Source: Candidatus Fermentithermobacillaceae bacterium (GTDB lineage: Bacteria; Bacillota; Sulfobacillia; Fermentithermobacillales; Fermentithermobacillaceae). Taken from it: a stretch of DNA of 12,599 bases. A program made the translations under genes and the position numbers. Shown here piece by piece: positions 1 to 6,637 of this stretch; position 1 is the first letter of the stretch; every line of letters begins with the position of its first letter. The notes under the pieces were generated by a model, which did no database searches, was not told where the DNA came from, and saw only the letters and a list, made by a program, of their open reading frames with translations. The stretch covers positions 1-12,599 of the forward strand of contig DUTL01000143.1 in assembly GCA_012842105.1 (NCBI GenBank). The letters run 5' to 3'.

Positions 1-87
1 CCTTTTTCAGTCATGACCCTAAAGGGCGGAATTGAACGCATACTTAAGAAAGAAATTCCCGAAGTCAAAGAAGTTCAGTCTGTATAG
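1..87 (+). CDS. NifU-type Fe-S scaffold protein, C-terminal end (partial)
   Basis: The window begins inside this gene: frame 1 is open from base 1 to a TAG at 85-87, giving 28 codons. The peptide begins PFSVMTLKGGIERILKK and ends EIPEVKEVQSV. This matches the last part of the NifU C-terminal domain, where a C-x-x-C pair that binds an Fe-S cluster is followed by M/L-T-L-K-x-G-I-E-x-x-L and then I-P-E-V-K-x-V. The cysteine pair would lie just upstream of the window. Proteins of this family carry nascent Fe-S clusters to target proteins in the cytoplasm. Whether this is a stand-alone Nfu-type protein of about 75-95 residues or a longer NifU cannot be told from the fragment. It is convergent with the glycosyltransferase at 258-1112. 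Confidence 0.75.
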   Translation, partial: PFSVMTLKGGIERILKKEIPEVKEVQSV

Positions 88-257
88 CTCACCGGGTAGC
101 CTGCGAGTTTCCCTACTTGGAGGACTTGTTTGGACCGGTGACTTGTTTGGCCTCCCGGAGTCGCCGGGTTTATGCTGTTGCCCGGCCCAGGTGAGTTGCC
201 GGCGTGATGGGGTGCACGCCGTCCATGGCTTGCACGGCGTGGGGGAGGCTCTAGGGT
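88..257. other. Short convergent intergenic region, GC-rich, with one hairpin
   Basis: This stretch separates the NifU end from the end of the minus-strand glycosyltransferase. It is G/T-rich on the plus strand, with partly repeated words such as CTTGTTTGG (twice) and CCCGG. The clearest structure is an 8-bp perfect inverted repeat, CACGCCGT at 215-222 and ACGGCGTG at 234-241. It could end transcription from either side, but no T-run follows on either strand. I see no convincing gene; the frames open on both strands have the composition of chance ORFs. Confidence 0.4.
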
Positions 258-1112
258 TCATGATGCTGTGAGTGTCGGTGGCTTGCTTGGCCTGATGGTG
301 TTTCCGGACCTGGTGGTGTTGCCCGATGTGATGCTGTCAATATGGTATCTCAAGAGGCCCCAACGCCTTTTGCTATCCAATCCTATGTATGGGCGCCGGT
401 TCTCACACCTTGCAGGCAGGCAGCCGTCAAATACCGATTTAGCCAGTATGCAATCGCCGATGATCAAGTCGGCGATTTTGTCTGGATGGTCGCCTTGTCT
501 TTCACGCGAACCCAGAAGCCCGTGGGCCAGGCTGGCTCCGATTCTTACGTTCAGCCCCTCCTTTACAGCCAGTGCCTGGGCCAGCGGAGGTATCGCCAGG
601 GCCTGGCATGGCAGGCAATCCATAAACCGCCTGGATATGCAAGAAGGGCCATGTGACATCACAGCGGCACCCAAGTCCTGCCGCCCTATAACTCTGTTTA
701 AGTCCAGCCGAGATTGAATAACCCTGCCGGCCATTCCTCCGTACGGTAAGCCCCTGGGGTAGCAGTCTGTCAAGGATACATGGTATTCCCAGGCGATTGA
801 GGCAAAAAGCGACGAAAGGTGCCCGGCCAGGTTGCCGGAGAGGTCGCCGTCGCAAAACATAATCGCATCAGCGCCTTCAGTGTATGCAATCAGGGCCCCT
901 ATTGCCCTTGGCACGTCTATCCCCAGAGGCTCAGGCTCCCAATAAGCTGCCACTCTCTTATCAGGGTAGTTCTGCACTATGCCCAACGTGCCGTCTGAAG
1001 TGCCATTGCATACAACGATCACTCGTGTTGAACCTGCCGCCAGGCAGTTCGCAATTACATGAGCTATGGTTCGTTCTTCGTTTTGCGCAGGGATTACAGA
1101 CCAGAGATTCAA
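258..1112 (-). CDS. Family 2 (GT-A) glycosyltransferase
   Basis: A 284-residue protein with the GT2 hallmarks: an N-terminal strand ending in IPAQNEERTI (residues 7-16), a nucleotide-binding NGTSDGT (36-42), a basic PLGIDVPRAIGA segment (62-73) and a DXD-type metal site FCDGDLSG (86-93). It should transfer a sugar from a nucleotide-sugar to an unknown acceptor at the inner face of the membrane. There is no membrane segment, so it is soluble or peripheral. The start is TTG at 1112, chosen because GGGAGGGG at 1117-1124 lies 4 bases upstream and the IPAQNEE motif must sit near the N terminus. The C-terminal tail (about 260-284, with SGNT repeated) is low in complexity and unlike the core. It diverges from the SPOCS gene. 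The acceptor cannot be predicted, although neighbours suggest an envelope polymer. Confidence 0.8.
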   Translation of the reverse strand: MNLWSVIPAQNEERTIAHVIANCLAAGSTRVIVVCNGTSDGTLGIVQNYPDKRVAAYWEPEPLGIDVPRAIGALIAYTEGADAIMFCDGDLSGNLAGHLSSLFASIAWEYHVSLTDCYPRGLPYGGMAGRVIQSRLDLNRVIGRQDLGAAVMSHGPSCISRRFMDCLPCQALAIPPLAQALAVKEGLNVRIGASLAHGLLGSRERQGDHPDKIADLIIGDCILAKSVFDGCLPARCENRRPYIGLDSKRRWGLLRYHIDSITSGNTTRSGNTIRPSKPPTLTAS

Positions 1113-1154
1113 ATGGCCCCTCCCATACAGTACTTATATTCTATCTACATGCCG

Positions 1155-1184
1155 GTATACGTGTGTGTGTCACTCACATAATAT
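1155..1184 (+). promoter_or_regulatory. Possible sigma-E-like sporulation promoter before the SPOCS gene
   Basis: GTATACG (1155-1161), 15 bases, then CATAATAT (1177-1184). The second box fits the CATAnnnT form of sigma-E -10 sites; the first keeps only the ATA core of the -35 site. The site lies about 100 bases before the start of a gene whose family (SipL-type) is under sigma-E in other Clostridia. It is a pattern match only. Confidence 0.27.
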
Positions 1185-1286
1185 GCGGCAATCTTAGAAA
1201 ATAGCGCGGTCACATTGTTAATCCCCGTGGCATATAGATGTTTTAGCGACAAAGGCATTTTTGCTATTAAGAGAGGAGGGTAACGG

Positions 1287-2879
1287 TTGAGTCTGGATAC
1301 CCTCGAAGTAAAAACTGAGGAGATAAGACTGGAGGAAACTATAGGCGTAGGGACTTCGCAGGTAGTGATTTCCGAGCCTGTGACAGTACCGGAGCCGAAG
1401 CCACCTGTGGCATCAGTCATTGATTTTGCCGGCAGAACCAATATTACCAAGGTTACAGTGCTTCCCGGGAAAGTGATTGTAGACGGGGTTCTTGAGTTAG
1501 CCATAATTTACGAGGCTGCAGTTCCTTATCAAACTGTCCATGTATTTCACGCCGAGGTTCCGTTCAGCACCTTCGTAGAGATCCCAGGTGTGGAGCCCGG
1601 GATGGTAGCAAGTCCCATTGTAGCTATTGAACATGCATCATTTGAAGTTCGCCCTGATGGAATGGCCATAGTAGTTCGGGCCGTTTTGATGCTTACCGTT
1701 CGGGTTTCAAGGACAGCGATTATCGACGTTGTCACTGATGTAAGCGGAATTCCCGGTTTGCAGGTAACAAAAGAGATGATTAAGGCTGAAACGGTACTAG
1801 GAGAGTCTGTAGCTCAAGCGGTCATAAGGGAGCACCTGTTCATTCCCGAAATCAAGCCAGACGTAGTATCGATAATCGACCAGGTAGCCACAATTCAGAT
1901 CAACTCAACAACGATTCTTCCTAACAAAGTTATCGTGAACGGAACAATCAGTCTCAGAACTATCTATGAAGCCAGGACTCCCTACCAGACCGTTCATGTG
2001 GTACATCACACCATTCCCTTTGAGCGGTTTGTGGAAGTGCCTGGTATACAGCCTGGAATGACAGTGCTGGCCAATGCGAGAATAGAGTTCATCTCAGTCG
2101 ATGTTGCACAAAACGGAAGGGCAATTACCGCCAGGATAATTATTGAAATACACGTCAAAGTGATTAGAGTTCAGAAAATCCAAGTGGTTACAAACATCAC
2201 AGGGGTTGCCGGCTTGGAACTGGTAAAGGAACTTGTAAGAATTCAAGAAGTACTCGGTGAGAATAAGTCTCAGGGAATTGTCAGGGAGATCGTAGACATA
2301 CCCGAGGAAAAACCTCTGGCGATGGCGATTCTCGATTCTTCCTCAACTCCCGAAGTGAAGCGCGTAATTGTGGCACCAGGTAAGATCATAGTCGATGGGA
2401 CCATTGCGCAGAGGATAATATACGAGCCTCTGATGGATCCTACTCAGACAGTACACACATTACACTTCACCGTACCGTTCTCTGAATTTGTGGTACTTCC
2501 CGAAGCCAAACCGGGTATGACAGCCAGAGTGTCGGTCCAGGTAGAACATGCTAACTTCGAAGTCCCGCCTGCCGGCGAGCCAATCATGGTGACCAAAATC
2601 ATCATGATCACAGCAAGGGTCTTTAGAACCAGGCATGTTCATGTAGTTGTCAAGGTCAAAAAGGGAGTGGCAAAATGCACAGGTACAGTCACTGCCCATC
2701 TGGTTAATGTAAGGCAGGGCCCAGGATTGACATTTGCAGTCATAGCCCAGGTAAACGCCGGTACCACAGTGCGTGTTCTTGAAATCCAGCCTGAATGGCT
2801 CAAAGTACAGCTACCCTCGGGCCAGGTAGGTTGGATCTTCGCGCAATACGTCAAACATGATTGTATGCCTCGTGGTTGA
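1287..2879 (+). CDS. Triple SPOCS (DUF3794) protein with C-terminal SH3b domain, spore-envelope assembly
   Basis: A 530-residue protein. Three repeats of about 150 residues (roughly 8-150, 160-302, 310-455) share the same core: a P-x-K-[VI]-I-V-[DN]-G strand, I-I/T-Y-E, a Q-T-V-H turn, then V/I-P-F-x-x-F-V-x-[VIL]-P and P-G-M (first copy 60-106, second 212-258, third 364-411). This is the SPOCS/DUF3794 pattern. In C. difficile SipL three such domains precede a LysM and the protein ties SpoIVA to the forespore coat. Here the C terminus (about 465-523) is instead an SH3b wall-binding domain with LVNVRQGPG and WLKVQ..GQVGWIFAQYV. There is no signal peptide or membrane segment, as expected for a mother-cell protein. 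The start is TTG at 1287, six bases after AGGAGGG (1274-1280). It may be the SipL counterpart or a paralogue; SPOCS proteins often occur in several copies. Confidence 0.85.
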   Translation: MSLDTLEVKTEEIRLEETIGVGTSQVVISEPVTVPEPKPPVASVIDFAGRTNITKVTVLPGKVIVDGVLELAIIYEAAVPYQTVHVFHAEVPFSTFVEIPGVEPGMVASPIVAIEHASFEVRPDGMAIVVRAVLMLTVRVSRTAIIDVVTDVSGIPGLQVTKEMIKAETVLGESVAQAVIREHLFIPEIKPDVVSIIDQVATIQINSTTILPNKVIVNGTISLRTIYEARTPYQTVHVVHHTIPFERFVEVPGIQPGMTVLANARIEFISVDVAQNGRAITARIIIEIHVKVIRVQKIQVVTNITGVAGLELVKELVRIQEVLGENKSQGIVREIVDIPEEKPLAMAILDSSSTPEVKRVIVAPGKIIVDGTIAQRIIYEPLMDPTQTVHTLHFTVPFSEFVVLPEAKPGMTARVSVQVEHANFEVPPAGEPIMVTKIIMITARVFRTRHVHVVVKVKKGVAKCTGTVTAHLVNVRQGPGLTFAVIAQVNAGTTVRVLEIQPEWLKVQLPSGQVGWIFAQYVKHDCMPRG

Positions 2880-2891
2880 GTAACGAAGTGG

Positions 2892-2926
2892 GGAGGCCGG
2901 GGCAACTCAAGGCACGCCTGGCCTCC
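2892..2926 (+). terminator. Possible terminator hairpin after the SPOCS gene
   Basis: GGAGGCCGGG (2892-2901) pairs with CCTGGCCTCC (2917-2926), with one G-T pair and a 15-base loop, 12 bases after the SPOCS stop codon. No T-run follows, so intrinsic termination would be weak. The hairpin abuts the inverted-repeat element that starts at 2928. Confidence 0.4.
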
Positions 2927-2927
2927 A

Positions 2928-3182
2928 TGAAACATCGGGGACGGTCCTAAACGTTTCAGTGTACCCGGTACAATGAGATACTGACAACGCTCGGAACGTT
3001 TCACTCATAGAACATTTCAACTGACTCCATGCTTTCAACTGGCCCCATAACCCTGCTGATACATTGTTTTGTTTTTCCTTAGCTGTCTGTGACTTCGTCG
3101 CCCCGGGAAGGTTGGGCAACTTTACAAGGCGAGGTTGCGACTGCCAGGCAGTGAAACGTTTAGGACCGTCCCCAACATTTCA
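2928..3182. mobile_element. MITE/REP-like element with 31-base terminal inverted repeats
   Basis: The left arm 2928-2958 and the reverse complement of 3152-3182 agree at 28 of 31 bases, including 22 consecutive identical bases (2937-2958 against 3152-3173; core GGGGACGGTCCTAAACGTTT). Each arm is also a hairpin by itself. TGAAAC pairs with GTTTCA in the left arm, CAGTGAAA (3149-3156) with TTTCACTG (3178-3185) at the right end, and both have the inner palindrome GGAC-n-GTCC. The interior (about 190 bp) has no credible gene but carries two further AAC[G/A]TTTCA words, near 2994 and 3012. No clear target-site duplication is visible. Size and structure fit a non-autonomous palindromic element mobilised by a transposase encoded elsewhere, such as an IS200-like or REP-associated enzyme. 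The rest of 2880-3275 holds the hairpin before it and the promoter after it. Confidence 0.6.
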
Positions 3183-3198
3183 CTGGCAATATATACAT

Positions 3199-3228
3199 TT
3201 TCCAAACCTAAGGCCGGAGTTGTATTAT
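3199..3228 (+). promoter_or_regulatory. Possible sigma-A promoter of the CAP-domain gene
   Basis: TTTCCA (3199-3204), an 18-base spacer, and TATTAT (3223-3228), about 48 bases before the ATG at 3276. The -10 box matches 5 of 6 consensus bases and the -35 box 4 of 6. It lies just outside the right arm of the inverted-repeat element. Confidence 0.4.
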
Positions 3229-3275
3229 ATGGGTAGAGTTGGCTCAAAGCACAGAAAAATGGAAGGAGGAACTCA

Positions 3276-4106
3276 ATGAAGTTAAGAAAGAGTATTTCTG
3301 CATTGGTCATTGCTACCCTGATTCTAGGGCTAGTTGTGCCGGCAAGGCAACTTTTTGCATCACCGTACAGACGATATGTTCTTCCGGCTCGGGATGGAGG
3401 GAAGGTGTTTCTCTTTGCAGGCCCTTCACGTGGGAGCCTTGCTTTGCTCTTGGCCGACATATACAGAGACAGTTTTGCACTTCAAAAGATACTTCGGATA
3501 CTTACACCGGGAATCTGGGATTTTGCACAGGATATGCCGTCTATACCGGTTCCGGCACCTTATCCTGTACCTGATCCAGAGCCGGTTCCTGACCCGGCGC
3601 TGCCTCCTGAGCCCGAGCCCGAACCAGAGCCATCTCCGGGCCCGGAGCCAGAGCAAACGCCTGAACCGGAGCCTGAGAAAGGGATAACGGCCGAAGAGAA
3701 GCTAATGGTCGATCTGGTAAATGAGGAAAGGGCCAAACTAGGCTTGAAACCCCTCGAGATCGATATGAAGCTGGTTGAACTCGGCAGGATGAAAAGCCAG
3801 GATATGATCGATCTCAACTACTTTAGCCATACGTCTCCTACATACGGTTCTCCTTTCGATATGATGCAGAAGGCCGGAGTGGAATACCGCATGGCAGGGG
3901 AGAATTTGGCAGGCGCATCCACAGTTGAACGTGCCCATGACGCACTTATGCAGAGTGACGGGCACAGACGAAACATCCTGAACCCGGACTTTACCCATAT
4001 AGGAATCGGTATTGCTAAAGGTGGCCCATACGGGATGATGTTTACTCAGATGTTCGTGGGTTCGACTTCTTTCGGATCCACCGGCGTAACAAGGCCAAAC
4101 GACTAG
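3276..4106 (+). CDS. Secreted CAP-domain (YkwD/SCP-like) protein
   Basis: A 276-residue protein in three parts. Residues 1-28 are a signal peptide (MKLRKS, hydrophobic stretch 8-22, likely cut after LFA). A middle part of about 60 residues leads to a Pro/Glu linker (about 92-135) of repeated PEPEP-type units. Residues 141-262 form a CAP domain like Bacillus YkwD, with VNEERAKLGLKPLEID (148-163), NYFSHTSP (181-188), GENLAG (208-213) and DGHRRNILNPDFTHIGIG (228-245). The cavity residues expected for the family, His185, Glu209 and His230, are present. The role of bacterial CAP proteins is unsettled; many are secreted or found in the spore coat. ATG 3276 follows AAGGAGG (3263-3269) by six bases. 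The Pro/Glu linker would let the CAP domain reach through the wall. Confidence 0.88.
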   Translation: MKLRKSISALVIATLILGLVVPARQLFASPYRRYVLPARDGGKVFLFAGPSRGSLALLLADIYRDSFALQKILRILTPGIWDFAQDMPSIPVPAPYPVPDPEPVPDPALPPEPEPEPEPSPGPEPEQTPEPEPEKGITAEEKLMVDLVNEERAKLGLKPLEIDMKLVELGRMKSQDMIDLNYFSHTSPTYGSPFDMMQKAGVEYRMAGENLAGASTVERAHDALMQSDGHRRNILNPDFTHIGIGIAKGGPYGMMFTQMFVGSTSFGSTGVTRPND

Positions 4107-4421
4107 CACATATTCTAAAAAGTATTTGGTGAATGAGCCCAAGTGAACTTAATCAAGTAGTAGAGCACGTGTAGTGTTATGGAAGTGGATCAGTGCCACG
4201 GTGGGAAACAAACGGGGCCACTGTTTACTGACAGACTTAGCTCTGAGAAGAACCAAGTCATCAGAAAAAGCAGTGGCCTAATATTTAAACGCAGGTTCAC
4301 CGGTGTCGAGATCACATGCAACAACAAGCGGGCCAATTCCACGCAGGTGCGATCGTGATGGCCGTTAGTGCAAGACCTGCTCCTGCCCATAAACCGAGTT
4401 CTCAATCGCCTTTGCTAATAG
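4107..4421. other. Convergent intergenic region with an 8-bp inverted repeat
   Basis: This 315-bp stretch lies between two convergent genes. It contains a perfect inverted repeat, GGCCACTG (4216-4223) and CAGTGGCC (4271-4278), whose arms continue imperfectly inward through T/A-rich sequence. No T-run follows, so it is not a standard terminator. On the minus strand one frame reads as two coding-like segments separated by a TAG (see findings), which may be decayed coding sequence. I could not identify a gene or RNA here. Confidence 0.4.
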
Positions 4422-5537
4422 TTAATAACTGTAGTTATACGATGGAAACTTAATGGGGGCACGCACAGGAGTGATTCTTGCGTCAACAACGTTCTTCTTG
4501 AGAACCTGCATCTCAGAGTCATAGCACATTATGGAGTTCTTGTTCCATACGAAGATGCCCAAGATCTCGTAGTTTCGGACGGCAATGTAAACCCAATAGC
4601 TTTCACTTGAATCTTCCGAGTACAGCTGCATGTTACCTATGACTATATCGCCTAATCCTCCCGAGATCCCAGTCGAGTACCCATAACCGCGTAACTCGTC
4701 AATACGTGTGGTATCGGGTATCAGGCCTTCTACTGTATCTGATACGTTGAGTAGTGGAACAAACTGTTCATTCTCTATGTCCAGAAAACATATAGTTCTG
4801 CCTCCGGAAAGGTACAACCCGTTGCCGTTGAAATAGGTGTTTCTGGGCCACGTACAAACAACTATATCGCTTGTATATTCCTCTGGAACCGGGATTAACC
4901 CGGACCAATGCCAACTATTGCCTTCGATATCGTATAATCCATAGAACAAATAGGTGTTTAGGTAATACTCTGGGTCACTGTATTTGTAGACAAAACACGC
5001 CCTGCTATCATGGATGCCTGCACCAACCACGTAAGCATCACCGACATGGAACGTGTCGCCGTTAATTTCAAATTCGTGAGAAACTGAGCTGGTTGTAAAC
5101 TCATCGCCACTGTCAGTAGTTACCCGGTACGAATCTTCATCGAGTTTAATGACCAGCCCATTCCCGAAGACTGTCTTGCTCACATCCCCATGCGGCAAGC
5201 GCCTCACATCCACAGATTTGCCAGCCTCGTCGACTCTCACACCAATGGGCTCCAAGTAGAATGTTGAGCCCCCGTTCCAGATCCCGATCGGGGCGCGGCA
5301 CGAGGAGCCACTTAACTTCATAATGCATTTCCTACTAACCAAGACCTCACCTGACTCGATATTCCAGCTTGCAGTATGCACTCTCATCTCATCTTCGCTC
5401 TCAGGAGACACACAGACCAAGAATGGAATGAGAAGGCCTGTCGAGTCATTCGTGCTTCTGCCGCAACCTGAAGTCAATGCCAGCAGAAATGCCAGTAGCA
5501 CTGAAAGTACGATTGAGTGACTGCGTTTACACCGCAT
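4422..5537 (-). CDS. Lipoprotein of unknown function
   Basis: A 371-residue protein with a lipoprotein signal: MRCKRSHS, a hydrophobic stretch (9-22), then LTSGC with Cys25 as the likely lipid-modified residue; T at -3 is unusual but allowed. The mature part is rich in Gly, Ser, Tyr, Trp and acidic residues, with many short strands and turns and no further membrane segment. This suggests an all-beta extracytoplasmic domain, possibly a propeller-like fold, but I see no motif that names a family. The start is ATG 5537, with AAGGAGG 11 bases upstream, which is a longer spacing than elsewhere in the window. It is convergent with the CAP gene and stands alone as a transcription unit. I cannot assign a function; attachment to the outer face of the membrane is the only firm inference. 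Confidence 0.75.
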   Translation of the reverse strand: MRCKRSHSIVLSVLLAFLLALTSGCGRSTNDSTGLLIPFLVCVSPESEDEMRVHTASWNIESGEVLVSRKCIMKLSGSSCRAPIGIWNGGSTFYLEPIGVRVDEAGKSVDVRRLPHGDVSKTVFGNGLVIKLDEDSYRVTTDSGDEFTTSSVSHEFEINGDTFHVGDAYVVGAGIHDSRACFVYKYSDPEYYLNTYLFYGLYDIEGNSWHWSGLIPVPEEYTSDIVVCTWPRNTYFNGNGLYLSGGRTICFLDIENEQFVPLLNVSDTVEGLIPDTTRIDELRGYGYSTGISGGLGDIVIGNMQLYSEDSSESYWVYIAVRNYEILGIFVWNKNSIMCYDSEMQVLKKNVVDARITPVRAPIKFPSYNYSY

Positions 5538-5660
5538 GGGTCAACTAGCCTCCTTGGCAATCTGGGCGAAGATGCACTTCTGGTTCTAAGCTTGAGAGAT
5601 GTGGTCGATGTTGAGTAAAGACCTAGCACAGCTTATGTGCTTGCCGGTTACAGTCACAAA

Positions 5661-5695
5661 GTTTCGTGCCGCCGGTAGACTATCACCGGCGAAAC
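5661..5695. other. Unassigned bulged stem-loop
   Basis: GCCGGT (5671-5676) pairs with ACCGGC (5685-5690), and GTTTC (5661-5665) with GAAAC (5691-5695), leaving a small internal bulge in the left arm. No T-run follows on either strand and I do not recognise a riboswitch family. It lies about 125 bases before the lipoprotein start on the opposite strand and about 100 bases before the plus-strand small ORF. It is the main structure in 5538-5780, where I found no gene. Confidence 0.3.
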
Positions 5696-5793
5696 CAGAA
5701 GAATCCTTTCAATGGAAATTATGCCTTATATTTAGGGTAAAATCAACATGTGAGGGTTGAATCGATCGTGTCAATCTATTAGGAGGCTATTTC

Positions 5794-5973
5794 ATGATTA
5801 GAGTTCTGACAGAGGTGGGGTCTTTGGCCCCACCCCCACTCTTTTGGCCCAACCTCTGTCAGAGACTATACCGGCTCAAATTCCTAGAACTGAAAAAAGC
5901 AGCTGCAAAGAAGGATGATTATAAGCAGACAAATCAACCATTCACAGTTGAAGCCTTTGGTTCCTGCCATTGA
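5794..5973 (+). CDS. Possible 59-residue small protein, unknown
   Basis: An ATG at 5794 sits seven bases after AGGAGG (5781-5786), a near-ideal ribosome binding site, and opens a 59-codon frame ending in TGA at 5971-5973. The first part (about residues 5-23) is encoded by a palindromic element with perfect 12-base arms. The rest is charged and probably helical (RLYRLKFLELKKAAAKKDDY), then ends PFTVEAFGSCH. I recognise no family. Residues beyond 31 lie antisense to a 28-codon minus-strand ORF that also has a strong ribosome binding site, so one of the two may be a shadow. It could also be a gene interrupted in frame by the palindrome. Confidence 0.35.
   Translation: MIRVLTEVGSLAPPPLFWPNLCQRLYRLKFLELKKAAAKKDDYKQTNQPFTVEAFGSCH
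5805..5863. repeat. Palindromic element with 12-base perfect arms
   Basis: TCTGACAGAGGT (5805-5816) is the exact inverse of ACCTCTGTCAGA (5852-5863). Within it GGTGGGG (5814-5820) can pair with CCCCACC (5828-5834), which competes with the long stem because bases 5814-5816 are shared. TCTTTGGCCC (5821-5830) is nearly repeated at 5841-5850. The element lies inside the plus-strand 59-codon ORF and just downstream of the minus-strand 28-codon ORF. It could be a bidirectional termination or attenuation structure without T-run, or a REP-like insertion. Confidence 0.6.
5884..5970 (-). CDS. Possible 28-residue hydrophobic membrane peptide
   Basis: On the minus strand, GGAGGTGA (5977-5984) is followed six bases on by an ATG at 5970. 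The 28-codon frame encodes MAGTKGFNCEWLICL, then a hydrophobic segment with IIILL, ending LCSCFFQF and TAG (5884-5886). The peptide is a single potential membrane span (about residues 11-26) with four cysteines overall. Its build resembles the tiny Gly/Cys-rich membrane peptides of spore formers (YjcZ-like) and also the toxins of type I toxin-antitoxin pairs; neither can be confirmed by eye. It overlaps the plus-strand 59-codon ORF completely. The full-length Shine-Dalgarno match and coherent hydrophobic pattern make it somewhat more credible than its antisense partner. Confidence 0.45.
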   Translation of the reverse strand: MAGTKGFNCEWLICLLIIILLCSCFFQF

Positions 5974-6197
5974 AGTTCACCTCCAAAAGTAGTTGCGTTA
6001 ACATGTTATGTCTAGAAGGTGACTTATGACACTAGTTTTCTGCTTAAGAGCCTACCTGTGCTGATTCAATTTGGTGAACCGGGCCGTAGTACACACTTGC
6101 CTCGGGCTGTGTTGAACGAGGCTCTGGTGTAAACCAAGCTTCGGCCTAGGCGAACCGATCCGCACCATGCAATCATCCCAAACCAATCATCCCAGGC
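5974..6197. other. Intergenic region with short repeats
   Basis: This is the right part of the 660-bp stretch 5538-6197 that has no long gene. It contains a tandem pair, CAATCATCCCA at 6170-6180 and 6184-6194, just after the end of the minus-strand SH3b gene. A near-palindrome, TTCGGCCTAGGCGAA, lies around 6140-6155. A minus-strand promoter for the 28-codon ORF would have to lie here, but I see no consensus match. No gene or known RNA was recognised. Confidence 0.4.
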
Positions 6198-6575
6198 CTA
6201 TTCGTTGGCTCTTACATAATCCCTGAATATCCACCCGTGCTTACCGTCATAGAGCTGCAATCCTACCCAGTTGCCTCTTCTTTCAGTCAGGATAACAGGG
6301 GTTCCCCTGCCTAAGACCGCTGTGAGACTGCCGGAGGGGCTAGGCGAGTCTCTAAAGTTCACTTCATCCTCAATAATAGTCCCAAAGGCAATGAAGCGAT
6401 CAGGTACGTTGCCAGAGCATAGAAGCTTCAAGGTTTCAATTTCGAACTTCTTTTGCGCCAGGATGCGATCTATCAGGTCACGTTCAGTGGAACTTCTTAC
6501 TTTCTTTGATACATCCTTGTATTTTTCAACGGCCTGTTTTTCCTGCTCCATGAGTTCGGTCAATATTTCCTCCAT
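6198..6575 (-). CDS. Helical hairpin plus SH3b domain protein
   Basis: A 125-residue protein in two halves. Residues 1-52 are strongly helical (MEEILTELMEQEKQAVEKYK and a second helix 30-52), a hairpin reminiscent of half a ferritin-like bundle with its E-x-x-A-x-x-x-Y spacing. Metal ligands for a complete diiron site cannot be present in so short a segment. Residues 64-123 form a bacterial SH3 (SH3b) domain: VNFRDSPSPSG, a central VILTERRGNWVGLQ, and the terminal GKHGWIFRDYV. SH3b domains usually bind cell-wall peptides. There is no signal peptide, so the protein either acts inside the cell or reaches peptidoglycan in the forespore envelope. ATG 6575 follows GGAGGAGG by six bases. It diverges from the beta-sandwich trio. 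The same SH3b type closes the SPOCS protein at 1287-2879. Confidence 0.75.
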   Translation of the reverse strand: MEEILTELMEQEKQAVEKYKDVSKKVRSSTERDLIDRILAQKKFEIETLKLLCSGNVPDRFIAFGTIIEDEVNFRDSPSPSGSLTAVLGRGTPVILTERRGNWVGLQLYDGKHGWIFRDYVRANE

Positions 6576-6637
6576 ACAGATCCTCCTCCCAGGTAAACAG
6601 ACAAAAAATCAATGCTCAGAATTAGATCTATGCGAAG

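Noticed and set aside
502..855. 117-codon ORF within the glycosyltransferase
   Set aside because: It overlaps a gene with clear GT2 motifs in another frame of the same strand and shows no family features.
3426..3817. Minus-strand ORFs with long Gly/Ser or Arg-rich repeats inside the CAP gene
   Set aside because: They are the antisense shadow of the Pro/Glu linker codons, with no ribosome binding site of their own.
5641..5700. Riboswitch before the small ORF region
   Set aside because: The stem-loop does not match conserved cores I know (cobalamin, cyclic-di-GMP, fluoride, T-box) and has no terminator or T-run.
5985..6015. Sigma-E-like promoter on the minus strand before the 28-codon ORF (CATAACAT with an upstream TCATA)
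   Set aside because: The spacing between the two boxes is about two bases too short and both boxes are imperfect.
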